Source: Algibacter sp. L1A34
GTDB lineage: Bacteria; Bacteroidota; Bacteroidia; Flavobacteriales; Flavobacteriaceae
Assembly: GCF_009796805.1 (NCBI RefSeq)
Contig: NZ_CP047029.1
Span: 4,106,001 to 4,170,000 of the forward strand
Length of the DNA: 64,000 nt
Reading direction: 5' to 3'
Each line of letters begins with the position of its first letter. Positions within the stretch are counted from its first letter, which is position 1. The position numbers were made by a program, and so were the translations under genes. Positions 53,393 through 63,010 of this stretch are shown piece by piece. The notes beneath the pieces were generated by a model. It made no database searches and was not told the DNA's origin. It saw only the letters and a list, made by a program, of their open reading frames with translations.

Positions 53393-56300
53393 ATGAAAAT
53401 TAAATTACACAATTTCTCTTTCTATCGAAAAAAAGAGCACTTAAGTTTTTTCTTGAGCGTTTTAGTTTTTTCGTGCGTTTCTGCCAGTTATGGTTTGGAG
53501 CCTATCACGAGTGTAGAATTTAAAAAAACTACTAACTATTTACAACAACAAGTAAAAGGAACAATTACCGATATTAACGGTCAACCAATACCCGGTGTTA
53601 ATATTGTAGAAAAAGGCACAGCTAATGGAGCTCAATCTGATTTTGATGGAGGTTTCTCGATAACACCATCCAATGCAAATGCAGTGTTAGTATTTTCATT
53701 TGTGGGATTTGTTACAAAAGAAGTTTCTGTTGGAGGCAAAACAACACTTAAAATTGTTTTAGATGAAGATATCTCTCAATTAGACGAAGTTGTTGTTGTT
53801 GGGTATGGTACACAGAAAAAAGTAAATTTAACCGCAGCAGTATCTCAAGTTGGTGCAGAAACTTTTGAAAACAGACCTTCAGCAAATGTAGCTCGTTCAT
53901 TGCAAGGTTCCGTACCAGGATTAGTAATTAGTAACTCATCTTCTGGTGGTGCGCCTGGTGCTGATACCAATATTAATATACGTGGATTTTTAACTAGTGC
54001 AGGTAGCGGTGGTAATGTTCAAGAATCTTCGCCATTAGTACTTGTTGATGGTATTGAAATGAATTTAAATGATATTGACCCTGAAAGTATCGAAACTGTT
54101 TCTGTACTTAAAGATGCTGCAGCAGCCTCTATTTATGGATCACAAGCTGCAGGTGGAGCCATATTAATTACCACAAAAAGCGGTAGTAATATGAAAGGGA
54201 AAATTAGAGTAACTTACAGTACTAACTACGCTTTAACCCAACCAACAAAAATTCCCGAATTAGCTAGCCCCATTAATTTTGCTTATGCTGTTAATGATTC
54301 TAGGATAAATAATGGTCAAAACCCATATCATGATGAAACAGATTTAGCTAATATTTTGGCCAACATGGCAAACCCTGGAAGTGCGCCATCAATAGGTGTT
54401 AATGCTGCGGGTACAAACTGGAACTATACCAGTATTGGAATTGATGCTACAGGTGCTACCGATTGGACTGAAGTTTTATATAAAGATTGGGCTGAAAGAA
54501 CTAAACATAACTTAAGTATATCAGGTGGAGATCAAAAATTAAACTATTATTTTTCTGCTGGGGCTTATGACGAAGGTGGTCTTTTGAAAGTAGGAGATGA
54601 ATCTTTTCAACGATACAATCTTGATGCAAAAATTTCTTCACAAGTTAATAAATGGTTAAAAGTAGAATTATTAACTAAAGTTTTAAAAAGCTACTCAGAT
54701 TACCCAACGCAAGGAGGTACAGATAATGACTTATCTGGAGTTTTAGACTTATTATCTAAAATAAAACCAACCTTTCCTTTAGTAGATCCTATTTATGGAG
54801 AGGAATGGCTTGGACACTCATATTTTCCGTTTTGGGCTACTCAGCGTTTTAAAACAGAACAAAATCAACTTGTTTTATTACCAAGATTTATTATTGAGCC
54901 TATTAAAGACTTGAAATTAAACGTTAATCTTAATTATAAAAGAAGTAATAACTATGAAGAAGAGAGTATTTTATCAAGTCAACAAATAAGACCTGCCGGA
55001 TTTATTGATAGAGTAGCACAGCAAAACACATCTTATTCTCCAGCTTTTGCAACAACCGAATATTTTTCTCCTAACATTTTTACTACTTATGATAAATCTA
55101 TTGGGAACCATAACCTTAATGCTACAGTAGGATACCAAAGTGAGGTGAATAATTTCCATAGTTTAGGTGCACAGACTGATTATTTAATTTCTGATAATGT
55201 AGTTTCTATAAATGCATCTTTAGATGATGATCAACTTGTAAGTGAAGCCATAACGCATTGGGCAACACAAAGTGTGTTTAGTAGATTTAGATATAATTAC
55301 AAAGAAAAATATTTATTTGAATTTAGCTACCGAAGAGATGGATCTTCTAGATTTGCTCCAGAGGATAGATGGGCTGGTTTTCCAAGTTATTCGGCTGGAT
55401 ATAATGTAGCTAAAGAGAATTTCTGGCCAATAGATGCTATTAACACCTTCAAATTAAGAGGGTCTTATGGTACGTTAGGAAATCAAAATGTTAGTAATTA
55501 TTTGTATTTATCTAATATAGAATTAAATACTGGCGGAACAAGCTATTTATTTGATGGTCAACGCGAAACTTACGCTTTTACGCCAGGTTTAGGTAGTGAA
55601 AACTTAACTTGGGAAAAAGTAAAAACTACCGATATTGGTTTTGATCTTAGCGCATTTAACAACAAACTGGATATAGGTTTTTCTTGGTATCGTACAGATA
55701 TCGAAGGCATGGCTACAGGTGGTCTTAATTTACCTGCACAGTTAGGAACAAATGCTCCTGTAGCAAACGCAGGAATTTCAAGAGTTCAAGGATGGGAAGT
55801 AGAGGCTAAATGGAGACAAAATATAGGTAAAGATTTTAGTTATAATATTAGAGCGGTACTTTCAGACTATACAAGAAGCATAGTAGATTACCCTGTTCCT
55901 GATGGAACAGCGGAGCAATCTTTAACTCAAACCTACTACCCAGGACAGGATTTAGGTACAATTTACGGTCTTACATGGGATGGCTGGTTTTTAACAGATG
56001 AAGAAGCAGCAAATCATCCTATAGACCAAAGTGCGGTTACTGGTTGGTCTTATTCAGCTGGTGATACAAAATATAAAGATCTTGATGGCGACGGATCTAT
56101 AAACAGAGGCGCATGGGAAGTTGGAGATACTGGAGATTGGAGTGTACTTGGTAATACTACACCACGTTATCAATATGCAGTAAATCTTGGTTTTGTCTAT
56201 AAAAATTTAGATTTTAATGCTTTTATACAAGGTGTTGGAAAAAGAGATGTCGTAGTATCTAATCACCAAAGGTTTAGAGGTCCTGCTCAAGGCGCATTTC

Positions 56301-56692
56301 ATGCTAATGTTTGGGAAGAACATTTAGATTATTTTAGACCTGAAGATACCACAAATCCATTAGGTCCAAATTTAGATGCTTATTTCCCAGCACCATACTC
56401 TGCCAACCCAGGTAGAAATAACAAAAATTATAGTCAAGTAGTTGACCGTTATATACAAAATGGAGCTTATGCTAGATTAAAAAGTTTACAATTAGGATAT
56501 ACAATACCTAAAGATGTAACTAGCAAGCACGGTATAACCAATTTTAGACTTTATGTTACCGGAGAAAACCTATTTACAGTTAACGATATGCTCTTCTTTG
56601 ATCCAGAAAATATTACAGCTGGTGTAACAGGTAGTGCCATATCTTACCCGTTACAGAAAATTGTATCCATGGGATTAAACGTATCATTCTAA
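53393..56692 (+). CDS. susC: SusC/RagA-type TonB-dependent outer-membrane transporter 2
   Basis: Outer-membrane transporter of 1099 residues. The signal peptide and carboxypeptidase D-like domain (TITDINGQPIPGVNIVEKGT) are nearly identical to SusC1 up to the TonB box (LDEVVVVGYGTQ, about residue 141). The plug (INIRGFLTSAGSG, IETVSVLKDAAAASIYGSQAAGGAILITTKSG) and the barrel are clearly different. It ends in SMGLNVSF with the C-terminal aromatic residue. The abrupt fall in similarity after the TonB box suggests duplication with domain exchange or gene conversion. It is co-oriented with its SusD partner 18 bp downstream and preceded by its own 21-bp box. Confidence 0.96.
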   Translation: MKIKLHNFSFYRKKEHLSFFLSVLVFSCVSASYGLEPITSVEFKKTTNYLQQQVKGTITDINGQPIPGVNIVEKGTANGAQSDFDGGFSITPSNANAVLVFSFVGFVTKEVSVGGKTTLKIVLDEDISQLDEVVVVGYGTQKKVNLTAAVSQVGAETFENRPSANVARSLQGSVPGLVISNSSSGGAPGADTNINIRGFLTSAGSGGNVQESSPLVLVDGIEMNLNDIDPESIETVSVLKDAAAASIYGSQAAGGAILITTKSGSNMKGKIRVTYSTNYALTQPTKIPELASPINFAYAVNDSRINNGQNPYHDETDLANILANMANPGSAPSIGVNAAGTNWNYTSIGIDATGATDWTEVLYKDWAERTKHNLSISGGDQKLNYYFSAGAYDEGGLLKVGDESFQRYNLDAKISSQVNKWLKVELLTKVLKSYSDYPTQGGTDNDLSGVLDLLSKIKPTFPLVDPIYGEEWLGHSYFPFWATQRFKTEQNQLVLLPRFIIEPIKDLKLNVNLNYKRSNNYEEESILSSQQIRPAGFIDRVAQQNTSYSPAFATTEYFSPNIFTTYDKSIGNHNLNATVGYQSEVNNFHSLGAQTDYLISDNVVSINASLDDDQLVSEAITHWATQSVFSRFRYNYKEKYLFEFSYRRDGSSRFAPEDRWAGFPSYSAGYNVAKENFWPIDAINTFKLRGSYGTLGNQNVSNYLYLSNIELNTGGTSYLFDGQRETYAFTPGLGSENLTWEKVKTTDIGFDLSAFNNKLDIGFSWYRTDIEGMATGGLNLPAQLGTNAPVANAGISRVQGWEVEAKWRQNIGKDFSYNIRAVLSDYTRSIVDYPVPDGTAEQSLTQTYYPGQDLGTIYGLTWDGWFLTDEEAANHPIDQSAVTGWSYSAGDTKYKDLDGDGSINRGAWEVGDTGDWSVLGNTTPRYQYAVNLGFVYKNLDFNAFIQGVGKRDVVVSNHQRFRGPAQGAFHANVWEEHLDYFRPEDTTNPLGPNLDAYFPAPYSANPGRNNKNYSQVVDRYIQNGAYARLKSLQLGYTIPKDVTSKHGITNFRLYVTGENLFTVNDMLFFDPENITAGVTGSAISYPLQKIVSMGLNVSF

Positions 56693-56710
56693 TTACAAAA
56701 TTGTAGAAAT

Positions 56711-58417
56711 ATGAAAAATATAATAAAATTATTTATTTTAAGTACAGCAGTGACTTTGTCGTCTTGCGAAGACTTTTTAGAAAAAACACCTTTGGATGTT
56801 GTCTCGGAGGTTGATTTTTATAGCACACCTGGTGATTTAAGAGCATCAGTTAATGCTTTTTATAATGATTTACCAGGTTGGTCAAATACTAATGTAGGTT
56901 TCTCTGTACTACCCGATCTTGATTCTGATATGGGTATTGCTGAAAATATAAACTCTAGACTTAGTGGTCAAACAGGTGTAGCTACAGAGTCTTCAAATTC
57001 AGTTTGGAGTTGGGACGAGGTAAGAGAAGTTAATTGGCTTTTAGATCATGTTGATCAAGCAGAAGGTGATCAAACAGAAATTGACCAATACATAGGAGAA
57101 ACTTATTTTTTTAGAGCGTATTACTATTTTAATCTTTTAGTTGATTACGGTGATTTACCAATATTTGATAAATATTTTGATGATAAGGATGAAGAATTTT
57201 TATTCGCTGCTAGAGAACCAAGAAATGAAGTAGCCGATTTTATTCTTTCGGATTTAACCACTGCTATTTCTTTATTACAATCTTTTCCAGATATCTCAAC
57301 AAGTCCTCGTGTAAGTAAAGAAGCTGCTTTATTACTAAAAGCAAGGATTGCGCTTTATGAAGGGACATGGGAAAGGTATCATAATGGAACAGCTTTTGGC
57401 GTAGAAGGCTCTAACGGTTCTGCTTATTTAGAAATCGCTGCAGATACTTCTGAAGAACTTATCGATAGTGGTGTATTTACACTTGAAGATGATTATTCTT
57501 CTTTGTTTAACCAAGTTGGACTGAGCGGTAATAGCGAAGTAATGCTTTGGAGAGATTTTAATGACGATTTAGGTTTTAATAATAGTTTACAACTTTCTTG
57601 GCCGAACCGTTGTGCTTATACTAGAGAAGCAATACGTAGCTATTTATGTATTGATGGTGACCCTATTTCAGTAAGCGATTTATACGATGAAGGAGATAAG
57701 TCTTTAGCTACAATTGAAGTAGACAGAGATCCAAGATTAGCCGCTTTAATAATGGTGCCTGGAGATTTAATTAAAAGAGATGGTAGCTCAACTGTTGCTT
57801 ATATAGCTCCTGATTTCACTACTGCTAATGCAGGACTTACGGGGTATGAATCACAAAAATATAGAAATATTGATATAGATCCTGTTACTAGTGATTTTAC
57901 TAAAAACACGTCCAAGGTTATAATGCGTTATGCTGAAGCTTTATTAATTTTTGCTGAAGCTAAAGCAGAATTAGGTACCATTACTCAAGCTCATTTGGAA
58001 AAGTCTATTAATAAGTTACGTACTCGTGTAGGTATGCCTGGTATAACGTTAGGATCAATAACTATGGATCCTGATTGGCCAAATTATGGATATACCCTTA
58101 CAGATATTTTGTATGAAGTTCGTAGAGAACGTACTGTTGAACTAATGGCAGAAGGTTTTAGACTTGATGATTTATTACGTTGGAGAGCTCATGAATTAGT
58201 TAATGGAACCACTCCTAGAGGAGCATATTTTTACGATGGTATTGTAAATTCAGATACACCAGAATCAAATGTAACGATAGATTCTGAAGGTTATATTGCT
58301 CCATTTCTTAGTTCAGACCCTTATAATTTTGATGAAAGTAAAGCATATTTATTGCCTATACCAAGTAACGAATTAATACTTAACCCTAATTTATTACCAC
58401 AAAATCCAGGTTGGTAA
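56711..58417 (+). CDS. susD: SusD/RagB-type surface glycan-binding lipoprotein 2
   Basis: Surface glycan-binding lipoprotein of 568 residues paired with SusC2. The SPII signal is short (VTLSSC, Cys19) and is followed by CEDFLEKTPLDVVSEVDFY, a classic SusD start. TYFFRAYYYFNLLVDYGDLPIFD, the TPR-like VSKEAALLLKARIALYEGTW, and the C-terminal EVRRERTVELMAEGFRLDDLLRWRAHELVNG and NPGW ending complete the signature. It is only distantly similar to SusD1, consistent with a different ligand. The operon ends with the terminator at 58447. Confidence 0.95.
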   Translation: MKNIIKLFILSTAVTLSSCEDFLEKTPLDVVSEVDFYSTPGDLRASVNAFYNDLPGWSNTNVGFSVLPDLDSDMGIAENINSRLSGQTGVATESSNSVWSWDEVREVNWLLDHVDQAEGDQTEIDQYIGETYFFRAYYYFNLLVDYGDLPIFDKYFDDKDEEFLFAAREPRNEVADFILSDLTTAISLLQSFPDISTSPRVSKEAALLLKARIALYEGTWERYHNGTAFGVEGSNGSAYLEIAADTSEELIDSGVFTLEDDYSSLFNQVGLSGNSEVMLWRDFNDDLGFNNSLQLSWPNRCAYTREAIRSYLCIDGDPISVSDLYDEGDKSLATIEVDRDPRLAALIMVPGDLIKRDGSSTVAYIAPDFTTANAGLTGYESQKYRNIDIDPVTSDFTKNTSKVIMRYAEALLIFAEAKAELGTITQAHLEKSINKLRTRVGMPGITLGSITMDPDWPNYGYTLTDILYEVRRERTVELMAEGFRLDDLLRWRAHELVNGTTPRGAYFYDGIVNSDTPESNVTIDSEGYIAPFLSSDPYNFDESKAYLLPIPSNELILNPNLLPQNPGW

Positions 58418-58777
58418 AATTTATTTAATAATTAGTTTTTTTAATTAAAAAGCTCAACATCAAATTTTGATGTTGAGCTTTTTTTTATAAACGAATATAA
58501 ATAATTTATAGAATACCTTACCCCTTATTAAGTAAAACGCCTTATCTATTTCAATACTACTTTTATTTTTAGTGCTCCATTACTTTTATAACCATCATTA
58601 AAAATAGTTATAATTAATTAAAACCCTCCTGATTAAATAACTGTAAGCTTCTTAGAAAACCGAACTGGTTAAAATAGTTCTATACAAGAAAAAGTATTGA
58701 ATAAATTGCTAGAGAATATGGGGTTGGCTCATTGGTGTTTTACAAATCATATTCGTTCTTAACCATGTGAAATATAA
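58418..58777. other. Convergent intergenic region (susCD2 end / sugar kinase end)
   Basis: Apart from the terminator at 58447-58486, this 360-bp stretch is AT-rich and I see no gene. A weak GAACT/AGTTC hairpin (58662-58680) followed on the minus strand by GGTTTTCT might end the sugar-kinase transcript. Confidence 0.5.
58447..58486 (+). terminator. Rho-independent terminator after susCD2
   Basis: A 15-bp perfect inverted repeat with arms AAGCTCAACATCAAA (58450-58464) and its complement (58466-58480) is flanked by a T tract downstream and an A tract upstream. It lies 32 bp past the SusD2 stop. The flanking A tract could let it work in both directions. Confidence 0.92.
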
Positions 58778-60082
58778 TTACAAATAATCTTTCATCAACA
58801 AAGCCGCACCTAAAGCACTTTCATTTTTACAGTCTGAAATTTTAACAGTTATATTTGGTCTTATACATTTTAAAAACTTAATAAACACTTCATTTCTATT
58901 AAATCCTCCAGAAATAAATACATTTGAAATTTTAGAGTTTTTATCCGATATTAAATTAATACCAGAAATTACTTTTTTTGAAATTTCAAAAATTAACTGA
59001 TAGTAAGCCGTTTCATAAGAAAAAAAGTTTTTCAGTAATTCAGGGTGCGCTTCAAAATCGGTATCAATACCTTCCGCTAAAAATATGCGGGCATCTTGAT
59101 CCATTAATTCTTTACAAAGCGTGGTATTTAATACTAAATCCATATGCGTATTGATATCTACTTTAAAATAATCACTCAACGCTTTTAAATATACCTCGTG
59201 AATACGCCCTAAAAACTGCATGGACGATTTTACTTGCTGCTTTTCAGGTGTCATAAAACACAAACAATTATGTTTTAATTGATCCTGTGTTAAAGTTTCT
59301 TTGCTAAACGGATTCATAGCAATAATCCAAGTTCCCGTAGAAAGTAAAACAAAATCTTTTTCTTTTTCCAAAATAGGGATAATAGATGATGAACTATCGT
59401 GCAACCCTGTACCAACAGCAATGCTTTCTCCATTTATTTCGGATATTACAGCTTTATTACCTTTACAAGGTTCTGGTAGTGTAATATTTTCATCTTTTAA
59501 CCATTTATGGTATTGCATGGTATCAAAATCCCAAGTAGCTGTATGTGCACCTACAGAGGTAAAATCGGCCGTTATTTTCTTTGTAAATAAATAACTTAGA
59601 TATTGTGGGTAATGCAAAATAGCATCGACTTGTTTCCATATATCCGGTTTGTTCCTCTTAAGCGATAACATTTGGATTCCTGTATTTAACATGCCATAAG
59701 CTGGTGATGCTGTTTTCCTAGAAAACTCTTCGACACCTCCTTGCGATTCATAAAAACCATTATAATCATTGATATCCAATGGTTTTAAATAATTATACAA
59801 TGGAGCAATGCGTTTTCCTTCTTTATTTAAATATACCAATGAAGCGCCATGTGTTGAAAAATTTATAGCTTTAATTTTATAGATACCTTGATCTTGAATT
59901 TTTTTTATCTCGTTTTGAATCCAATTTTCAATCGATTCTATATCGTCACAACAAAACCCATCATCATCTTTAATTTCTTTAAACTGAATGGCATTTTGAG
60001 ACACCACTTTAAACGTTTCATCAAATAAAAATATTTTTTTATTGGTTTTCCCTATATCTATAACTGCTATAACTTTTTTCAT
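58778..60082 (-). CDS. FGGY-family sugar kinase, probable L-fuculokinase
   Basis: Cytoplasmic kinase of 434 residues. The N-terminal phosphate-binding loop is VIDIGKTNKKIFLFD (7-21). FSTHGASLVYLN lies in the sugar site. The catalytic base is Asp229 in GTGLHDSSSS, the adenosine region has LLSTGTWIIAMNP, and VFISGGFNRNEVF comes near the end. The FGGY family phosphorylates L-fuculose, L-rhamnulose, xylulose, glycerol and others. The FucI gene upstream in the same direction makes L-fuculose the likely substrate, though the aldolase here is RhaD-like. A terminator and an inverted-repeat operator lie between FucI and this gene, so it may be transcribed separately. Confidence 0.85.
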   Translation of the reverse strand: MKKVIAVIDIGKTNKKIFLFDETFKVVSQNAIQFKEIKDDDGFCCDDIESIENWIQNEIKKIQDQGIYKIKAINFSTHGASLVYLNKEGKRIAPLYNYLKPLDINDYNGFYESQGGVEEFSRKTASPAYGMLNTGIQMLSLKRNKPDIWKQVDAILHYPQYLSYLFTKKITADFTSVGAHTATWDFDTMQYHKWLKDENITLPEPCKGNKAVISEINGESIAVGTGLHDSSSSIIPILEKEKDFVLLSTGTWIIAMNPFSKETLTQDQLKHNCLCFMTPEKQQVKSSMQFLGRIHEVYLKALSDYFKVDINTHMDLVLNTTLCKELMDQDARIFLAEGIDTDFEAHPELLKNFFSYETAYYQLIFEISKKVISGINLISDKNSKISNVFISGGFNRNEVFIKFLKCIRPNITVKISDCKNESALGAALLMKDYL

Positions 60083-60119
60083 GCGTATAAGTTTTATTTG
60101 TGCTTTTGGTATTATGATA

Positions 60120-60148
60120 TTTGTCCATTAAGAATATAAATGGACAAA
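60120..60148. promoter_or_regulatory. Inverted-repeat operator candidate upstream of the sugar kinase
   Basis: A perfect 10-bp inverted repeat, TTTGTCCATT (60120-60129) and AATGGACAAA (60139-60148), has a 9-bp spacer and lies 38-66 bp upstream of the kinase ATG. The spacing suggests a dimeric regulator. A second inverted repeat AATATTCT/AGAATATT (60156-60178) sits next to it. The regulator is unknown; the nearby AraC protein is one candidate, although AraC proteins more often bind direct repeats. Confidence 0.5.
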
Positions 60149-60178
60149 AAAATAAAATATTCTATGAGTTAGAATATT

Positions 60179-60238
60179 AAAAAATGAGCGACCTTCCTTT
60201 TTATAGATTTTACGTCGTTAAAAGGATAAGCCACTCAT
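60179..60238 (-). terminator. Terminator after fucI
   Basis: On the minus strand ATGAGTGGCTTATCCTTTT pairs imperfectly (with G-T wobbles) with AAAAGGAAGGTCGCTCAT and is followed by TTTTTT. It lies about 70-130 bp past the FucI stop. It would end or attenuate the aldolase-fucI transcript before the kinase gene. Confidence 0.6.
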
Positions 60239-60307
60239 CATTCTACAAATCAGATCAGGTATTTTAAACTAAAAAAATATACCTCTCCTTTTTTTATATT
60301 GCTATTA

Positions 60308-62095
60308 TTATTCTTTAAAACCGTAAAGTGGCCCGTAGTTTTTACAAGCTCTATAATCGCCTCCCTCTAGGTTTTCACCAAAAGCCGACCATGCACTTGG
60401 TCTAAAAACATCATTTTCCTCTACATTATGCATGTTCACAGGAATGCGCAACATAGCCGCTAATGAAATTAAATCGGCACCAATATGGCCATGAGAAATT
60501 GCACCGTGATTAGCACCCCATTTAGCCATTACAGTATAAACATCTTTAAAAAAGCCTTTACCTGTTGTTCTTGGTACAAACCATGTTGTTGGCCATGTTG
60601 GATCTGTTCTTTCATCTAAAACTTTATGAACATCATCTGGTAATTCTACACTCCACCCTTCAGCAATTTGTAAAACAGGTCCAATCCCTTTAATTAAGTT
60701 TATTCTACACATAGTTAAAGGCATAGTTCCTTTGGTTAAAAACTGAGAAGAGAATCCGCCACCTCTAAAATATTCGGTTGTAGCCGGTGGCCATTTTGTA
60801 TTATCTAAACATCTCTTAACATCATCCTCGGTAATATCCCAGAAAGGTTTCATGGTAGGATTTCCATCAGCATCTTTTTGTTGAGCCGTAGCATCTAAAG
60901 TTGTAGAACCAGAGTTAATTAAGTGAATGATACCGTGTTCTGCAATTCCAGTTAATTTTTTACCAGTTACACGTTTTACAGATTCTGGACTCCAATAGGT
61001 TCTTACATCTGAAAACAACTGCGCTTTATTAGTCAATAAGTGACCAAATAACATAGAAATAGCATTTAAACAATCGTTTTCCGTAGCAAAGGTATAGGCT
61101 TGACGAATACCATTCCAATCGAAAGATGAGTTTAAAATAGACTCTGTAAAATCGGCATTAGGCTGATAATCTGTCCATTGGCGTTGTCCTTGAAATCCGC
61201 CCATAATGGCATTTCTTCCTTTAGATTCTTCACCAAATCCCAAAGCTTTCAACTTAGGATTTCCATTCATTAAATCTTTACAGATCAAAGTCATTTTTAC
61301 AACTTTTTTCCACTCTTCATCTTTTTGTTCACGTGTTTTTTGTGATTCTGGACTATTTCTATCTTCGCCTTCTTCACAATTTTCTTTGGTCCAAGCTAAA
61401 GCTTTTTGATACTCTTCTTGATCAAAAATATTATTATCAATACGTCTTAAAATCTCAATAGACTCTACAAACTCTGCTCTAACTCCTAAGTAGTCTTGTA
61501 AAAAGTTTACATCAACCATAGAACCAGCAATTCCCATAGAACTATAACCTATAGATAAATACGATTTACCTTTCATTTGAGCGACTGCTAAAGCCCCTTT
61601 TACAAAACGTATAATTTTTTCTGAAACATCTTGAGGAATACTTTGATCGCCTCCATCTTGAACTTCTTTACCATAGATTCCAAAAGCAGGTAATCCTTTT
61701 TGAGAATACCCTGCTAAAGCAGCAGCTAAATACACCGCTCCAGGTCTTTCTGTTCCGTTAAATCCCCAAACGGCTTTAGGTGTTAACGGATCTGTATCCA
61801 TAACTTCTGTTCCATAACACCAACATGGAGTTACTGTTAATGAAACCTCTACGCCTTCTCTTTTAAACTTATCTGCACAAGCTGCAGCATCTGCAACACC
61901 GCCAATTGTTGTATCTGCAATAACACATTCTATTTGTTCTCCACTTGGGAAACGCAATGTATCTTGTATTAATTTTGCAGCCGCTTTGGCCATATCCATA
62001 CATTGAACCTCTAAAGATTCTCTAACTCCTAATTCACGCCCATCGATAACTGGGCGAATGCCTACCTTTGGTAGTCTACCTATTAATCTACTCAT
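60308..62095 (-). CDS. fucI: L-fucose isomerase
   Basis: Cytoplasmic ketol-isomerase of 595 residues converting L-fucose to L-fuculose. The sequence follows E. coli FucI closely: [21 protein letters not shown] (from 9), [65 protein letters not shown], and [48 protein letters not shown] carries the metal-ligand Glu, and [25 protein letters not shown] the C-terminal His. Length matches the family. It lies 18 bp downstream of the aldolase gene. Together with the kinase this forms the phosphorylating L-fucose pathway, fed by the fucosidases and FucP elsewhere in the window. Confidence 0.97.
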   Translation of the reverse strand: MSRLIGRLPKVGIRPVIDGRELGVRESLEVQCMDMAKAAAKLIQDTLRFPSGEQIECVIADTTIGGVADAAACADKFKREGVEVSLTVTPCWCYGTEVMDTDPLTPKAVWGFNGTERPGAVYLAAALAGYSQKGLPAFGIYGKEVQDGGDQSIPQDVSEKIIRFVKGALAVAQMKGKSYLSIGYSSMGIAGSMVDVNFLQDYLGVRAEFVESIEILRRIDNNIFDQEEYQKALAWTKENCEEGEDRNSPESQKTREQKDEEWKKVVKMTLICKDLMNGNPKLKALGFGEESKGRNAIMGGFQGQRQWTDYQPNADFTESILNSSFDWNGIRQAYTFATENDCLNAISMLFGHLLTNKAQLFSDVRTYWSPESVKRVTGKKLTGIAEHGIIHLINSGSTTLDATAQQKDADGNPTMKPFWDITEDDVKRCLDNTKWPPATTEYFRGGGFSSQFLTKGTMPLTMCRINLIKGIGPVLQIAEGWSVELPDDVHKVLDERTDPTWPTTWFVPRTTGKGFFKDVYTVMAKWGANHGAISHGHIGADLISLAAMLRIPVNMHNVEENDVFRPSAWSAFGENLEGGDYRACKNYGPLYGFKE

Positions 62096-62113
62096 GATAT
62101 ATAATGCTTTAAA

Positions 62114-62908
62114 TTATGTAAATTGTTCTAATTCTGTTAATTGAGCGTTCGATAAGCCTGCTGGTTTAAATCCTGCAGCCCAACACATCATTAACATTTT
62201 AGCGCCTTTGTTTGCTACATCTAAAAAGTCCCAAGCTTTCATGACATCGGGAGCGGTAGACGTTGCACCATGTTTTTCCCATAGGGATACGTTTCTTGTT
62301 TTAAACGCTTCCATAGTTACTTCTGCTAAAGCTGCTGTGCTTGATAAAGCATATGGCGTACAGTGAATGCCTTTAGGTACAAATACTTTCACCTCTGGGC
62401 ACATCATCCAAATTTGTCTGTTTAATTCTTCTTCATTATCAAACAATTCATGATGACTCATACAAATTAATTCTAGCGGGTGGGTATGTACCACAGCTAA
62501 GTTTTCTGGATGGTATTGTGAATTGAATAAATGGATACTCGCATGAGAGATTAATTCACAGGTAGGACCAAAATTATCACGTTTTCCTCCCCAAATAATT
62601 GAATACCCTGTAGCATTTTCATTTATATAAAGAATACAAGACACTTCTTCAAGTTTATCTACTAAATCTCGTAAATAACATCCTGTTCCAGTTATGTAAA
62701 TAACAAACCCTGCGGATTCTTTAGGAAAATCGAAAGCCACTTCTGTACCAATCCCCTTAACTTCTTCTTTTGTAAAAAAAGACGTTAAATTCATCGATAT
62801 ATTTCCGGCATTTCGTTCTGCCCATTCACGCTGCCATAAATAGCCCGCTACTTCTGACACTTTTTTTAATTCTGTTTCTACCTGTATTGGGAGCTTTAAC
62901 GTTTTCAT
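62114..62908 (-). CDS. Class II (RhaD-like) ketose-1-phosphate aldolase
   Basis: Cytoplasmic zinc-dependent aldolase, 264 residues from the ATG at 62908. The longer frame to 63001 adds 31 residues that run through the promoter region, and an exact -7 element lies inside it, so I prefer the shorter start. Marks are WAERNAGNIS near the N-terminus, GFVIYITGTGCYLRD, YSIIWGG, VVHTHPLEL (zinc His pair) and LWEKHGATS (third His). The length and the GYSIIWG region are closer to rhamnulose-1-phosphate aldolase (RhaD) than to the shorter FucA of E. coli. With FucI and the kinase it should split L-fuculose-1-phosphate to L-lactaldehyde and dihydroxyacetone phosphate; it may also serve rhamnose. Confidence 0.88.
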   Translation of the reverse strand: MKTLKLPIQVETELKKVSEVAGYLWQREWAERNAGNISMNLTSFFTKEEVKGIGTEVAFDFPKESAGFVIYITGTGCYLRDLVDKLEEVSCILYINENATGYSIIWGGKRDNFGPTCELISHASIHLFNSQYHPENLAVVHTHPLELICMSHHELFDNEEELNRQIWMMCPEVKVFVPKGIHCTPYALSSTAALAEVTMEAFKTRNVSLWEKHGATSTAPDVMKAWDFLDVANKGAKMLMMCWAAGFKPAGLSNAQLTELEQFT

Positions 62909-62933
62909 AAAATTTGAATAATAATTTATTCCA

Positions 62934-62941
62934 CAAATATA
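62934..62941 (-). promoter_or_regulatory. -7 promoter element of the aldolase-fucI operon
   Basis: TATATTTG on the minus strand matches the TAnnTTTG consensus exactly and lies 26 bp upstream of the preferred aldolase ATG at 62908. It supports the shorter start, because the longer frame would begin upstream of the promoter. No clear -33 TTG at standard spacing. Confidence 0.45.
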
Positions 62942-62977
62942 CTTGTACACTTCAATGATATAAATATTCAAAATCTG

Positions 62978-62985
62978 TATTTTTG
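62978..62985 (+). promoter_or_regulatory. -7 promoter element of the AraC-family gene
   Basis: TATTTTTG matches TAnnTTTG exactly and lies 25 bp before the regulator ATG at 63011. It mirrors the aldolase promoter across a 102-bp divergent region, so both transcripts could be controlled from one site. Confidence 0.4.
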
Positions 62986-63010
62986 TATCTAATTCAAACA
63001 TTCCACTTTT

